NCBI RefSeq assembly: GCF_008831285.2
Contig: NC_045138.2
Span: 16,463,934 to 16,527,933 of the forward strand
Length of the DNA: 64,000 nt
Reading direction: 5' to 3'
From: Nymphaea colorata
Taxonomy: Eukaryota; Streptophyta; Magnoliopsida; Nymphaeales; Nymphaeaceae
Positions 34,700 to 48,418 of the stretch are shown here, one piece after another; positions within the stretch are counted from its first letter, which is position 1; each line of letters starts with the position of its first letter. The notes under the pieces were generated by a model. That model saw only the letters and a program-made list of their open reading frames with translations. It made no database searches and had not been told where the DNA came from. Made by a program: the position numbers and the translations under genes.

Positions 34700-37627
34700 G
34701 GACAATTTTGTCTAACAGACGAGAATATTGTCAATAAACGTGCAGGGCATGCAACCTGTTAGTCTTTTGAATCCCTTTTGCTACTTTACTTCTTTGCTTT
34801 TATATATCATTTTGCGTATTTTTGCTGTCTGTTCCTCTGTCATCATGGGGCACGAGAATTCTCATTTTCAACGCATAAAAGTTTTTGTTGTAGCTTGCAA
34901 AGGATGTATGGATGTCATATGTGCTTTTTTGATATCTAGTTTTTTTCTTCCGATGTTTAGCAGGCTCCTAGGGATTTATACCAACAGACGCTTAGGTACT
35001 GAACTCCCGGACCTCCTTTACCTTGTTGTAAGGCTCAACTCATTCCTCTTAGCTGGGTAGTCGGAGCTCCTGCTGTCTTGATATGGAGCCTAGAGGGGCC
35101 TTATGAAGCTATTGATAGAATCAGATGTATTTCAGTTTCAGACCTGCCTAGCCAATACTATTCGCTTGCCTATGACATTCCCTAATAGCCCATATTCTTC
35201 ATATATAAATTTTCTCTATTATGACAGTACAAAAGTTATCTGTACAGCCCTCTTTCCAAATCTTATGTTGATATGAAAATCTTTATGCAAGATGTTCTTA
35301 CTCCCGATTCTGTGTCTCCAAACTAGATATAGGTCCAACAACCTTGCTTTGGCACGGCCATTAACGTTTTACAAACTCTTGACTTGAGGGTGAGCCCCAA
35401 CCTTCAAACCTTACCAGGACAACACCATATGAAAGCTCAGGCAGCCGGACGGAGTGGCGCATACTCTTTAACTTGCATCATTCCCATTTTCCTCTTACCG
35501 CATGCTCACCAGTTTAGAAACATATCGAACTGTTGACCACTTTTAATAAAATGCTCATTTCTTAGTCAGGGGGATGAAACTCTTATTTCTTTATTTTCTG
35601 AACTAAAATTAAAACAAAAAATTTGGTAAAAATTTCTGGCTCGGCCACGTTTCTACCTTGAACTAAAGGGCTGGAATTGTGGGTGCAAATGGATTGATAC
35701 CATTTTTGGGGGTTTTGCTTTAAAATATAACATGAAACCATGGGTTCCCTAGAAGGGGGAAGAGAATTTGATCTCTGACCACATGCCTGTTGAAAAATGA
35801 GCCGGCGACTCATAGGCAGTGGCTTGTTTAAAGAAGCCACTGGAGCGCGAAAGCGAGTCCTCATAGGGCTATGATTTGGAGTTGGATTCAGATTGACTCC
35901 AGTAACACTTGAAATAGGAAAAACAAAAAGTTATACTGCATGTGGTCCATTTTCGGGTCCAATGTTGACTTGATCCAAATCTCTCACATTGCAACCTTAA
36001 AGTACCGGAAGTATCGGTGAGAGGCATCGATATAGCTTGGAGTTTTGGATCTGAACGCACTGCCAAATCAAATCCATGGTTGTGCACAAACACGAACCAA
36101 GATTCTTCTTCAACAACTTGGATTTATGCCAACAAAGCTGATGGTGCATTATTGATGTACTGCTGGGTTGGTGTCACTAGTTTCTTATTCACTGATCTCT
36201 CCTCAAAATGGTTAGGAGAAAACCAAATAAAGCAAGTGCATATTTAAATAGCTATAGAATAGACTGAGAAAAAAAAATGTGTGTATTTAAATAACTATGG
36301 AATCAAACGATGTGACTGTCACAGTCGTCAGATTTTTCAAGTAAGAATGCAAATTGTTATGAAAACGTAGACGCCATTGTAATGAAGCTATATTTTTTAT
36401 TGGGCAGGTATTCGACCTACTTATATTTGAATTTGGCTTTCTAAAGTATTTCATCAAAATTTAAATCTAATGTTTCAGTTGCAAAAGTCCTGCATTGGCA
36501 AAAAATTTGCGTAAATTGTGCCCCACATTTGTTGGCAAAAGTTTTTCCCTTTTTGACTTCAGGCAAACAATAAAGCAAAACTTTTGCCATCATTCAACTC
36601 AATTATGAAGCAGATCCAGACAACATCCAATTCATTATATGCTTAGCAATGTCACTGTTTGGACATTCTCGCATGATCTGACTCAATCCGTTTTTATCTC
36701 ATGGTTGTTCAAACCAAACCTGCGTCCCATTAAGAGTAGGATTTTGCATTTACATGCAAGTGCGTCCGATCTTGAATTCAGCTGAAGCACTATATATTTA
36801 GCTAACAATTGTCTCTTATTATACTCAAGTCTGCCAATTTAATATTTGGGGAGAGGAAGAGGAACTTGGGATCAAGGAAGAAATTTGAAGGATTGGCAGC
36901 AACGGTCCATGTGCTTACCTTCGAAGGAGAGCTTCACAAGAACATGTGCTTTGTAATATGAATAATCATAACAGTTGATATGTATGGAGAACATAATTGG
37001 TATCAAGGAATAAAACATGATATTAAGAGATCAACTGATCAAAGCAAGACATGTATATAATTTTGACAAAGCTTGTATACATGAGAAGGTGGATGTGGGT
37101 TGAGTTCTTCATCTCGCAGTGAGTTCGAGCATTTTCATGAGTCTGTACAGCATCATGAGGCTGGCGTCGGTTTCTGGCTCTACCATTAATTTTGCCTTTG
37201 ATTTTGCAGCGGGCGTCTTCACAGCATGAAGAGAGAGAACCATTATTCTACTCAACTTTCGGTCCGTCAACACATTGCCCACATTCTTTATCTTATTGTG
37301 GCAAATGATTTAAATTTTTTGGTTGCCAGAAAAATCCGGTCCACTATAGATGCCAGGCATCGCCATGGGCGATCTGGTCAACCACAGTGATGCAATGGCG
37401 AGCTGGAAACTGGGAATATGCCTTCACACCTTCTCCTTCTTTGGTAGCCGTTGACTCCGTTCATGTCAACCACGTCACAGTTTCCTTTCTTCCTTCCACC
37501 AACGGAAACTCGGAGTAATCAATAAATAGAACTCCGCACCCTTCTCTTTACTGTCTCTCTCGTTCCGAGCGAGGTCGATCAGTCGAGGAGGAAAGGAAGG
37601 AGAAAGGACGAAATAGAGAAAGAAGTT
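34700..37627. other. Intergenic region, no gene seen
   Basis: Contains the ATP10 3' UTR at the left and the SEC12-like leader at the right (CT-rich stretch near 37530-37570). Short open frames in between show no domain. No transposon ends were recognised with confidence. Confidence 0.5.
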
Positions 37628-40600
37628 ATGGACGGTGATGGGGTTCATCGAGGGACCGTCAAGTGTGCCGCGTGGATTCGGCGGAGGAACGAGGTTTACG
37701 CTCTCCTCGCGAAGTCTGCTCACAGGTCGTCGCCGCCAGTCCTTCAAATCTCTTCCTACGATCCCAACTCCCTGTCCCTCTCCCCCAAGGTACCTTTTTC
37801 TCCGTCGATCCTGGAACCCCAACTCGTTTTTCTTTCTGAGAGTTGAGGGACGCAGAGCAGGACTCGGAAGATGAAGATGGTGGTCATTTGTACTTTATTT
37901 TTATGGTTGGTAGGGCGAGTACGTCTGCGAGGACGGTGATCCCATCTGCATCGCGGTTCATCCCAGCGGAGACGAGATTGTTTGCTCGATGCGGAACGGT
38001 GTGAGGCAAGGATTTATCTCCGTTCTTTCCTCTTCTTTTGATATACTAAATGTTCGTGCTCTTTTTGTGTTCTTTCCGGTAGAATTTTCTTCTTTTTTTA
38101 GGTTCTCAATGATGTTGCTTGCTCCTAAACTTTTTATTGATAATGGCACAAAATGGGGAATTAATCATTTCAAGGCCTTCCAGATGATTTTTTTTTTTGT
38201 TAACTATGGCTTATGTAGCTTGAATTGTATGCGTTTGAGCTTAAAAGTTAAAATTGCCTGCGATGCCCACAAAGATAATACATGGAGTTCTTTACCACAT
38301 TTATGAATGGTGAGTACCTCACACTCTATCTCTTAGAGTGTCAAGGAGCGAACGCCAGAAGGTTTATGTTCCGGCTTGGGCACCCGAGTCGAGCTTTCAG
38401 AACGCTTGGTTACTATCTGCATTGTCTTTCTACTTCCTGAATTTATGGTATCTTGTCTTTCCATTTTCTTTGCATAAATATTTCTTGGTTCTCTTTCATG
38501 ATTATTCTCAATTGTCTTTCTTGATGGATATGACGTAATGACGTAATATGCTTAGAGACAGAGACAAATATGTTATATGATGAAGGAGACCTGTGCAGAT
38601 TTGGTGGAAGCATTGGGAATATGAAATGAAAGCAGTGTCACTGCTAAAAGATACAAGTGATGATACGGATCAAACATGAAGAGACCCTTCGGCAAAAAGC
38701 TGTTGCCCTTATCGTTGAAACAGAAGATTTCACTTGGGTGTTAAGAACGTAAAGCATCCCTTCACGTATTAGGCTGGTCGAATTGAAGAAACATCATCAC
38801 CCACACGATTACCTCGTAATTCTTGCAATTTTATGAAGACATGATTAGAAAGTTGCTGTTAAAGGTTTCTACATTAAATTCCGCCCTACACAAGGATAAC
38901 TTGAGAAGTCTAGTGTACATAATTACCACACGAATTTGATTAGATTCACCAACTTACTAATCTAACATGATTTTTTGGACTACTTTGGTGAGAACGAGGT
39001 CCCCCATCATTGTGACCTTTTTTACTTTCTCACAAGATTTTGTACCATGGTCATTAAATCATTGTCATTTTGAATTTTTTATCAACATTATTGCGATAAA
39101 ATTCAGATTTCTTTTCCATTAAACTATGCATCAACTTTTCTCTTTTTCATTGAAAAATGTTTGGAGTGCTACGTTATATTTTGGAGCAGATTTTCTTAAA
39201 ATTATCATGATCTGTTAGTCTACCACTCTACCAGGATTAAAGTGCAGACAGTAGGCAGCAGTATGGGTATGTTTTAGTGAGTACGCTTGGTCATGTATGA
39301 ATTTCTTTGTCATAATTCACTTGATAATTTTCTTGCAGAGATATCAATCTTTTGTTTTGATTATTCTTTCTGCATTATGTGATTCATGAATACAAATATA
39401 TTGAAACCGTCCTTGTTGGGGAACAGATTAATTGAATTCTCTGATGTGGAGACGGGCATAAAATTTGTCACAAAGGACTTCCCAGTTCTCCAAGGTGTTG
39501 GCCTTCAGAAATGTCTTTCCTTTAGCACTGATGGATCAAAATTTGCATCGGGTGGGGAGGTATAGTTATTTTTAGTCAGAACTCGAATTTAGATTTCATT
39601 AAGAAAACTTATATCTTAACCCAAAAAAAAAAAATGTTATAAACTGAGATTGTTTTCCAGCCTACATTTGGTAGGATCTACATTGTAACCATATGCCAAT
39701 TCAATTATCTATTAAATTAAAACTAAACTTTTCAAGTTAATTATACCGTCAGCATATCTTTCTGTTGAACAATGACTATCTAAGTTCCAGCTTTCGTACG
39801 TTCTGCACTCACCAAAGTTCTTCCTTTTCCTGTCCAATTTATAGGATGGGCATCTTAGGATATTTGAGTGGCCAAGTCTTAATGTTCTCCTGGATGAACC
39901 AAGGGCTCATAAATCCTTCAGAGATATGGACTTCAGGTAAATTGCTTTGAGAAATCAAACTGGACAATTTAACCTAGTATGTGAATCTTCTTGTTCATGC
40001 ACATGGATGTTCTAATAGTTCAAATCATGATTGTTCAGTCATAGATTTGTCTGTGTATATTTACAATTACATGTAAATATGCTATTATGATCTCAGATGC
40101 CTTGATATACATTATCTCTACATGGTAGGCTCCAGCTCAAGTAAATTTCTCTTCGTTTTTTTTGTTTTTTTTTTTTCTTATGATCCTCCAGTTTGGGCTC
40201 TGAAGTTCTTGTCTCAACATCTACTGATGGTCATGCTCGAATATGGAATGCAACTGATGGTGTTCCCTTACAGTCATTGACTCGCGTTGCGGTAAATATT
40301 AATTTCTTTGTGACCTTATGGTTGTCATGACAGTATTTATTGTAGTTTGTATCCATTTAATTCACATGCTCTTTACTGCAGGATGAGAAGCTCGAGTGCT
40401 GTCGATTTTCCAAGGATGGAACTAAGCCATTTCTCTATTGCACCGCACAGCATGGTATGGTAGTAACATTTCTTGTCTTGCTTTTGAGAGTATAGTGTGC
40501 CCTGGACAATGAATTCTATTGCCAGTGATTTCTGTGTACATTTTCCAGCTGTTTAAACTCTTTGTTTTGGTCTCAAAAATTTTCAGGTGGCAAAGTGCTT

Positions 40601-42524
40601 ATTGTAGTATGGGATGTCAGTACATGGAACAGGCTTGGACACAAAAGTCTGTCTAGAAAGCCCATCTCTACATTCTCGATCAGTCATGATGGAAAGTATC
40701 TTGCACTGTAAGGGACATAACCTCTATATCACGATGTCTGGTTTTTTAGCATTTAGTTTGGATTATTCAAATAAGTTACTTGGCAATCATTGGTGAACAG
40801 AGAACTCTTAGTCTTAGGTCTTAAATATCCAACTTAAAAATAATTTTCTAGTATTCTTTTACCTCTCTCCAAACGATTATTTTATCAACTGAGGAAGAAA
40901 GAATCATATAAGTTTAGGAAGTGACAAATCAAAAGTTATACGTGCAGGTCTACTGTGCATTTGTTGGGTGGTTACACATGTTATTTACATAATATGCATT
41001 ATCTTTTACAGGGGCAGCCATGATGGAGACATTGGCATTGTTGATGTGAAGAAAATGGAACTAATCCAGTGGGCTAAAAGGGTTTTTCTAGGAACCCAAA
41101 TTTCATGTCTAGATTTTTGTCCAACAGAAAGGTAAATTCAGTATCAATGAACCCTTTTGAATATAATGAGCTCCTTATCTTCATGCCTATTTGATGTTGA
41201 TACTTTATAGTTTATACCATTACCTTTAGTTTGATTGCTAATATGTTCTTAATGGGAAAAGATTTGGAAGGCACACATGGCCGAAACTGTACTGCTCCCT
41301 TGGGTGTGTCATTATTTTGATTAGGTGCCTTACCATAAATGTTTCCACATAAAAAAGAATTATCAAACTTCTGCTGTAAGTAGGACGCAAATCAACATTT
41401 AGGATGCTTCAACACCTGCAAACAACCTGGAGTCACTTATAGGCTATCTGACAAGATATATGTCACAGTTCTTTAGACAAGTTGACTGCTTCCAGGTTTA
41501 TATCATACATACTGTCCTGTGTGCTCTACAATATCTACCTTTGGTGGGCTACAAGTTGGGTAAAATAATCAATTTGGCAGAAACATCCTTTCTTCCAAAA
41601 TTAATGTGTTGAGTTTTCTGAAAGCTAATTTACTTTTGACTTAATGGATATTTCAGAAAAATGAACTTTAGATTATTGTTTAGAAATTTTGCTGTTCTGC
41701 TGATCTAGATTTTCTACTTCATTCCAAGAAACGGTATATGTGCATTAAGTGTATATGGCAGTAACAATCTAGAAATACTGGCCATTAGACGTGAATGCTC
41801 TCTCTCCTAGTGCCTATGGAACATACTTCTTGAAACGTATACTCCATTGTGTATGTAATCTAGTCTTACGTTTGAGCTTGTCTAAAGCTCTCTTAGGCTT
41901 CAGTTTTCTGTCTGGTTTCTGTAATATGATTTAACCAGAAATGTGCGGCAAAAAGTCTAAAGCATAAACCCCTTCATGGAACTTGATCAAGGAGGTTATT
42001 TGCATATGGTCATGGCCTTCGAGTCAATTGCAAGTTCATGTATCATTGCTTAATAGTGCCATTTCCACTGTAATAGATGTCCTTCTATTAGGACTTCTTT
42101 GATGTACATAATGAAGTAGAGATTGTTGGATTGCAGGGTAATCCTTTCTGCATCAAATGGATCGGAAGTAACTGTCACTAAGCTGAATATCCGAGACTGG
42201 AAAGGTGCTCTCTCTCTCTCTCTCTCATATACATACACACGCACACACATACCCATGTTCACACGTGCATACTTAGACAAATTAAAATGGATCAACATTA
42301 TGTGTGCATAAGCCAGTAATTGCTAATAACAGAAGCTATAAATTTTTGCAGAATGGCAGATATATCTGCTGCTGTTGGGACTCTTCCTTGCTTCTGGTGT
42401 TCTATTCTATGCGTTCTTCAAGAATTCTGATTCGTTTTGGAACTTCCCTGTTCGAACAACTCAGCATCACAGGCCGTCCATGGGATCTTTTCCTGGGGAT
42501 TCTCAATCAGTAGATGAACTTTGA
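37628..42524 (+). CDS. SEC12-like protein (STL1P type), ER membrane WD40 protein
   Basis: WD40 protein of the SEC12/PREB family, resembling Arabidopsis STL1P. Family members are ER-anchored factors linked to SAR1 GTP exchange and COPII budding. Ten exons: 37628-37789, 37914-38005, 39427-39559, 39845-39936, 40192-40291, 40382-40454, 40587-40707, 41012-41131, 42137-42204 and 42352-42524 (TGA), giving 377 residues with phases consistent at every join. It shows an N-terminal CAAWI, AVHPSGDE, the block GVGLQKCLSFSTDGS, WD blades DGHLRIFEWPSL and STDGHARIWNATDG, then WDVSTWNRLGHK and SHDGDIGIVDV. One C-terminal transmembrane helix (about 322-342, IYLLLLGLFLASGVLFYAFF) is followed by a short lumenal tail beginning KNSDSFWNFP. 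Intron 2 starts with GC rather than GT. The usual length of about 380 residues suggests it is intact. Confidence 0.93.
38006..39426 (+). other. GC-AG intron of the SEC12-like gene
   Basis: The donor is GTGTGAG|GCAAGG and the acceptor GGGAACAG|ATTAATTG. Splicing here is phase 2 on both sides (AG + A = Arg) and yields NGVRLIEFSDVETG. The nearby GT in AACG|GTGTGA would give an immediate stop after joining. GCAAG is the usual context of minor GC-AG introns. Confidence 0.8.
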
Positions 42525-43443
42525 CACGCTGTGAGCCTTCCTAGTGTATCTTCTTGTTAAGGAGAATGTGTTCCTTCAGTTGTAAATGACAGTGGGCATA
42601 AATTTTGGCCTCATTGTGGTTTCCCTTAAATTTAAAGAAATTTATTTCTGCAAGTGTATCTCTAGGCCGACACTGCACATCCTTTTCATGAAAAATGTCA
42701 GAGAGTTTCATTAGTCTTGTGCTTTAGTTTTTCTTTGTCATTTGATCGGCAGCGTTTTCAATCAAAACTGGCTGATTATGAAGTTTTGGTGTTCAAGTGT
42801 ATACAAACTAAGTTGAATTGTTTTATCTTGGTTGACAACAAACAACGGGCATTACGTGATAAAAGTCTGGTTTTTCAATTCTTTCAAACTACCATATTAT
42901 GCCAAGGGACTATCCTAGAGCCGAAGTTTTGGCCTTCAAGTAATTAAGACTGACACCTAATGCTGCGGAGACAGCTCTTGTTGGCATCAAGAGAGAAGCT
43001 TGCGCTTATATTTGTTCGCAACAAGAACTTATGCTATAATGGCATGCCATATGTGTTTCGAAAATATATTATGACCTCTGGTACTTTTTATAGCCTGTAG
43101 TAGCTTTTGAAAGCCTTATTTTAATAGAAACTAACATCCTTAAGGCAATTTTTATGGTAGTTCTATATCTTTTACATATTACCCATTTCCCTGGTCCTGA
43201 GTGGTTTTATACCAAAATCCAATGATATAATTACCATCTCTGGCTAAATTAATCCTAGCCACCATATTTTACGTGGTTGGCTAAGCTAAGAAACGTTCTC
43301 TACATTGTTTGTGCTGCAAACAATTTGCAGCAAACATTCTCCCACGCGCAAATACACGCTCGCAGGATGAACATAAACAGAGACTAAAGTTTATATCCTT
43401 GAGCAACTGCTTCCTCCCTCTTGTCAAAGGGCACGACTCCATT

Positions 43444-43497
43444 CACATCCCAAAACTAAGGAATCTTATGCACATCCCAAAACTAAGGAATCTTATG
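43444..43497 (+). repeat. 27-bp tandem duplication
   Basis: The unit CACATCCCAAAACTAAGGAA plus TCTTATG occurs twice head to tail. Confidence 0.9.
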
Positions 43498-43504
43498 CCT
43501 AACA

Positions 43505-43715
43505 GAGGAGCTAGAAATTTTGGCTGAAGATACAGTAATTCAATAACTTTAATGTTTTTAGGGGCACCTACATATATAAATAATCAAATATATCAAAGTT
43601 TTAGTTTTAACAAAAAAATAAACAAACAGGCTGGTCACACCAGCCTTCATGTGACTTCGCCGCTACTCACCAGCCACCATGTGGCTCCGCCACTGCTTAT
43701 ATGCTGCTGACAGGG
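43505..43715 (+). repeat. Dispersed repeat with GTGGCTCCGCCACTG end
   Basis: GAGCTAGAAATTTTGGCTGA opens and CACCATGTGGCTCCGCCACT closes the block. The related copy at 49145-49300 has GAAATTTTGGGCTGAGGGAC and ATATGTGGCTCCGCTACTGC in the same order. Two diverged copies in one window indicate a transposon-derived family of unknown class. Confidence 0.55.
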
Positions 43716-44159
43716 TGTTCGTGTTATCACATGATGTACCCTTCTCTTTCTGTATCTTTGAGGCTTCGATCCAGTTTCTCATTGACCGTAGGGGTGACTT
43801 TTAGTTGCTGTTTGATTCGGATTCATTGAGATCTAACAAACCGAAGATTTATTCTTTTTCTCGCAAAGTATGTAAACATGAGACAACGTTGAAGTCACTT
43901 CTGAAAGCAAAGTCGATTGGTTGGTCTTCATTTTATAAGAGGACAATCTCTTGAAGGACCAATAAGTTGGCCCCTCAAAAGCAAACCTCGACTACCAACT
44001 TGTAGAAATTTTCGAGAAATTTGGAGTGCTGTAAATAAATGTTCGTTAATGTATTTCTATTTTCTGGATTTGAAAACTAATTTCAAATATTTTAAATTCA
44101 TTTAAAAATAAAGAAAAACAAGAATGGTAACTCTATACTGTATCGGCAAGCAATTGATA

Positions 44160-47100
44160 TGATATGTATTAATTAAGATGGAACAATGACGACACCCCGA
44201 AACACCGAAAGCAAACCTTATATCCTAAAAGAGTAAGAGGTTGGGTAAGGACTTCGGCTTCTTTTTAACGGGTCAACCTTCGACTTGGCCGAGAGCAGCC
44301 ACTAATGAGGTTAAGAGGAGCCATAGCGGGCGAAACAAGGCTGCCCTTCATGTGGAATCAGGCCCTTCATGACCGTGTTGACCCCCAAAATGGGTCAAGA
44401 GGGAGGAGTGGGAGGCGTAGAGCAGCTGGTGCAATCCTTGCATGCAAATGGAATTTAGCTTAGAATTGTAGCCGAGGGAGGAGCGGGAGGAGAGGCAACG
44501 ACTCTAAGCAAAGGTTCTTGAATACCAAGGAGGTGGGTTGAGTCCAAGTCCGGTCTAGTCCAGCCTAGGTCTTCGCTAAACCCAGTCACTTAGGGTCAGC
44601 CTAGGGCGAACCTAGGCGAATTCTGATCTGAACCAAGGCCCACAACGTGCGGGCTAAGGGGAGGACGAGTTAGGGTCGAGACACTAAGTCTCGAGTTTGA
44701 TTTCTTGCTTGCGTTTCTTTGTTTTAGCGTGCGCAATTGCTTTGGCATTCAATTCCGTTTTGGATTTCGTTTTTGAGGTTTGGATCACATGTTTAGATCC
44801 ACTTTTGATTGAGAGCTATAAATACATTGTACTCCTTTGTTTTGGTATGCGTTTTTTAGACAATTATTATGGAAGTAGAAAATTTGGAGGTAATTTAGAA
44901 GAAGGAAAATTCATTGTCAAGTGTCTCTCTCTCTCCTCACGGATTGATCTCTCTTCTCCCTTTGCGCAATTCTTCTACCCGCGTCTCTTGTCATCTCTCT
45001 TCTCTTGAACACATTTGGGAATGTCGGCAACCATGGCGAGATTTCTGAAGAAGATCTTCAATCCAGCGGGTATTTCTTCTTTCTATGCCTAAATCTCTTT
45101 TCTCTTCTCATCCACTCGCCCAAGGAATCGACGGCTTGAAGACTCCTCTTGCTCCGGCGTGAAGAGCTCTCCACAAGACCACGGCTTACCCCAAGAGATC
45201 AGCAACGAACTAGTGCAGCCAACACTCTCCACCGTGAAGGCTTGAGGCTACTCGTTCCCGGGAAGGCTCGTCATCTTTTAGGCAACTAGAAGGTGAGGGC
45301 AGACGACCAAAGGCTTCCGATTTGAGAGGTTAGTGCATTCGTTTAAGAGCTGAAATTGTGTAACGCCGTTGTGTCGATTTGAGTTGAGATTCTGCCATTA
45401 AGGGACTATTGATCTTCACGGTTTCAGCCAAGAGGATCACTGGTTCACTTAGGAAGAAGCTCTCCCTAAATCGGTTCTTACGAGTCACAAGGGAGACTCT
45501 TAGCCGATAGCAAGGATCTCGCAATTTCGAGGGTCTTTTCCTTCGGTTTTCAAGTATCATTTCATGTGTTAGTTTATGTTCTTGCGCCTGTTAGCTTGCT
45601 GTGTGAAAAAGAGAAAAACAGAAAGAAAAACAAAAAAAGAAAGAAAGAAAAGAGGCGAGAATTGAAAAAGAAAAGAAAATAAGAATCGCCCAAAAGAAAG
45701 AATCATGAATGTGGCAAGCTAGAGGCAATTCGGTTCAAATTAGTATCTCGTCGGAATCTGTAATTCCTGGCCACTGCTGCTAACATTCCGGCCAGTTTCT
45801 GGAATATCCGGTGAGCATTTGGGGGTAATCTCAGGCCGATCTCCATCAGGCTCGATCTGCACTAGAACCTCTCCAAGGATCTCGGTCACATTTGGGGAGA
45901 AACCGCGTGTGGCGTGGAGGAGCTCCTAGGTGACGCCACCTAGCCGCCGGTGCATTTGGTGAATCAGCCTCATTCCTACAAAAGAGGTAAGTGGATCTCC
46001 AGCTTGGGCCCTTCGCCATCTCCACCCTACGCTTAGTCCATGTGGCAAGCATCGGGACACTTAGAGAGATCCTAGGATTTGAGTAGGAAGTGACGCACAT
46101 TTGGTGGAGCACTAATTCGCCACCTCATAAAGTGTTTTTCTAGAATAGGAATCCCAGCTAGATAAGTTAGGATATTCCCCAACTTCGTAGGGAAGCAGCC
46201 TCATCCAGTTGCCACTTGTTCCTCCCTCAGCCTAGTCACCACATTAGCCAACTACCCAAGTCCATCTCCCCACATTTGTTGTGCCACCTAGCTAGACACC
46301 TCATCACTCAAGTCAATCTCCCCACATTTGTTGCGTCACCTAGCTAGACACCTCACCACCTTTCCTATCCTCTCTCCTAACATCTAGGAGATAGCCTCTA
46401 CGTACCTGCCACCTATCCTCCACTTTAGCTAGGAACTCTCCCAGCCACACACCTCAGCAACCCACCAGCCACCTCACCTAGACACCTCACCGAATCCCTA
46501 GCCTCTCTCCTACTTACTTGGGAGATAGCCCTTATAGAAGTGCCACCTCGCCTAGCATCTTGGAGAACGATTCCCTTGGGGAATATCCTCCATAATCCTC
46601 AGCCCCAATTTCTCTCATCCGTTTTTATCCTAGTTCACACTTGAGTTACCTCAAGTTACTGCACCCCATTCCCCCTTACCATTCCCATTTCCTCAAACCG
46701 AGCAGCCTAAACCTACCCTAGCTACTTTGTAGGAACCCACGATTTAGGCCCTTCCCTTCACCAGGTCAACCTAGGATTTGAACCTTAGGACCCACCTTGC
46801 CTAACCTTTCATTGACCCAGCTCATTGGCCGAACCTAGCCCGGGCCCACCTGGTCCCACCTGGTCCGAGCTCACCCTGCCCAAGACCCGCACCTAGTTGG
46901 TTCCAACCCTAGTCCACAAGGAAGTCCGCCTAGTGCATCCTTGAGAGTCTTGGAACCGGCGGGTCTTGCCCCAGCCATCTCCGGCATCCTCAGGCCGCCG
47001 CCGGCCACCTCTGCTACTTTTCCGGCGACCTTCCGGCGTGGATCCCCGCAGGTCCCCAAGTCAGCCAGCAAGTGCATGGAGAGCTCCTAGGCGATTTCAG

Positions 47101-47880
47101 CAAGGAGATTCCTCAATCGCGCGACCCTTGGAGCGCTCTCATCCACCGACCGGCGTCTTCATCATTGGAGCCACAGCCCTACGCCGGCCTCTCCTCTTGT
47201 GTTGCTGTTAGTCCTCGAGTGTGGAATCTCACCTCGAGGCGTGTGGTTGCTTCGCCAAGCTAGCCTTGGCCGGTACACCCTACCCTTCTCTTTAGACTCG
47301 AGGGTGGTAGCATTTTATTTCTGCATTTTGATTTCAGCCCGACCTTGGGGTCGTCGTTGTGCATAGAGGGACCTCCACGGCACTGCGCCAAGGACACGAC
47401 CTCGTGCCGACATTAGCCTCCTACGGGCGGGTGTGGTTTGATTCGATTAGGTTTGGTTTGATGGTTTGTTGAGTGAGTTTTGAGCGTTTTATCAAATGTA
47501 TCGCTTCCGCTTGTACTAGCCTCACAGCTTTTAGTCAATTGTAGTAGGATTTGCTTGGGTTTGGGATTAGCCATTCTTGTATTCCGCTGCCTATTTGGGA
47601 TTTTTAAGTCGGGGTCCTGTCCGACTGGGTAGTGTCATTGTTTTATTTGTCCTAGGAAAGTCTTCTGGTTGGTCCAAGGTGATCTTGGGGGTAGGCACGG
47701 CCGTCGGCTTCAGACTTTGGTCGGCCACGGGCAAGACCCTACCAATTTGGTGAGAAACCCCACTCACCCAATTAACCAATAGAGGTGGATTGACATAAGA
47801 AGCAGAAACCGTTAGAGGTGTGCTTGATGGGCGAGATATCTTATCACTTTTAATGAAAATGTGTGAACTAACCACGGGTC
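44160..47880. mobile_element. GC-rich repeat-derived block, probable LTR-retroelement remnant
   Basis: Composition shifts sharply to GC-rich, CT/CC-rich DNA across 3.7 kb with no conserved protein domain on either strand. Features include a promoter-like CTATAAATAC at about 44816, purine-rich A/G stretches (45600-45690), internal direct repeats near 46270-46370 and long CCACCTAG-rich tracts. The combination resembles the long non-coding terminal repeats or interior of a non-autonomous Gypsy-type element. I could not find paired LTRs, a primer-binding site or target duplication, so the class is inference. Confidence 0.4.
46225..46370 (+). repeat. Direct repeats CACATTTGTTG...CACCTAGCTAGACACCTCA
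   Basis: ATCTCCCCACATTTGTTG and CACCTAGCTAGACACCTCA recur in the same order about 60 bp apart, with further CACCTAG/ACACCTCA words up to 46560. Confidence 0.75.
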
Positions 47881-47936
47881 ATGCACATGCGATGCTAAGA
47901 AATACACATGTATAAATTAAAAATGAGGTTTACTCA

Positions 47937-48025
47937 CATAAAATAAATTCTAGTTAAAAACAGAATTATACATACGGTTCTGAAATAAACTCTAGTTAAA
48001 AACAGAATGATACATACGGTTCTCA
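47937..48025 (+). repeat. Tandem duplication, about 43-bp unit
   Basis: AAATAAATTCTAGTTAAAAA and AAATAAACTCTAGTTAAAAA each lead into CAGAATTATACATACGG / CAGAATGATACATACGG. Two adjacent, nearly identical copies. Confidence 0.9.
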
Positions 48026-48355
48026 TGTAAGCCCACTTTAGTGGACAAGTGGCCACGATGGCTTCCTTTGGGCCAAGAGATATGTTGACCCCCTAGTCAT
48101 ATAAGAGTAGAGTTGCCTCTTGTCTTTGTCATAAATAAAATGAATCTAAAATACTTTTTTATTTGAAAAGTTTTGTCTCTCAAAAGATGCGTCTTTTATC
48201 AATCAATTGGTGCAGCACCACGTATCTCTTATCTATTCCAGAATACGCCCATTAATTCCATGGGTTTGTTCATTCAATGAGCCATAATTAATTTGTAATG
48301 GGTTTGTTTATTTAATGAACCATATATTAATTTGTAAATAGAAGAAGAATGTTAT

Positions 48356-48358
48356 GAA

Positions 48359-48417
<59 letters not shown>

Positions 48418-48418
48418 T
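48356..48418. repeat. AT microsatellite
   Basis: About 60 bp of near-perfect AT repeat. Confidence 0.95.

Larger units (their letters stand above)
42525..44160. other. Intergenic region 3' of the SEC12-like gene
   Basis: Holds the presumed 3' UTR, a 27-bp tandem duplication (43444-43497) and a dispersed repeat copy (43505-43715). No gene was recognised. Confidence 0.5.

Noticed and set aside
38338-38538. Possible extra exon in SEC12-like intron 2 (KVYVPAWAPESSFQN...)
   Set aside because: Homologs have no residues at this position and the 38005/39427 join already gives continuous, phase-correct protein.
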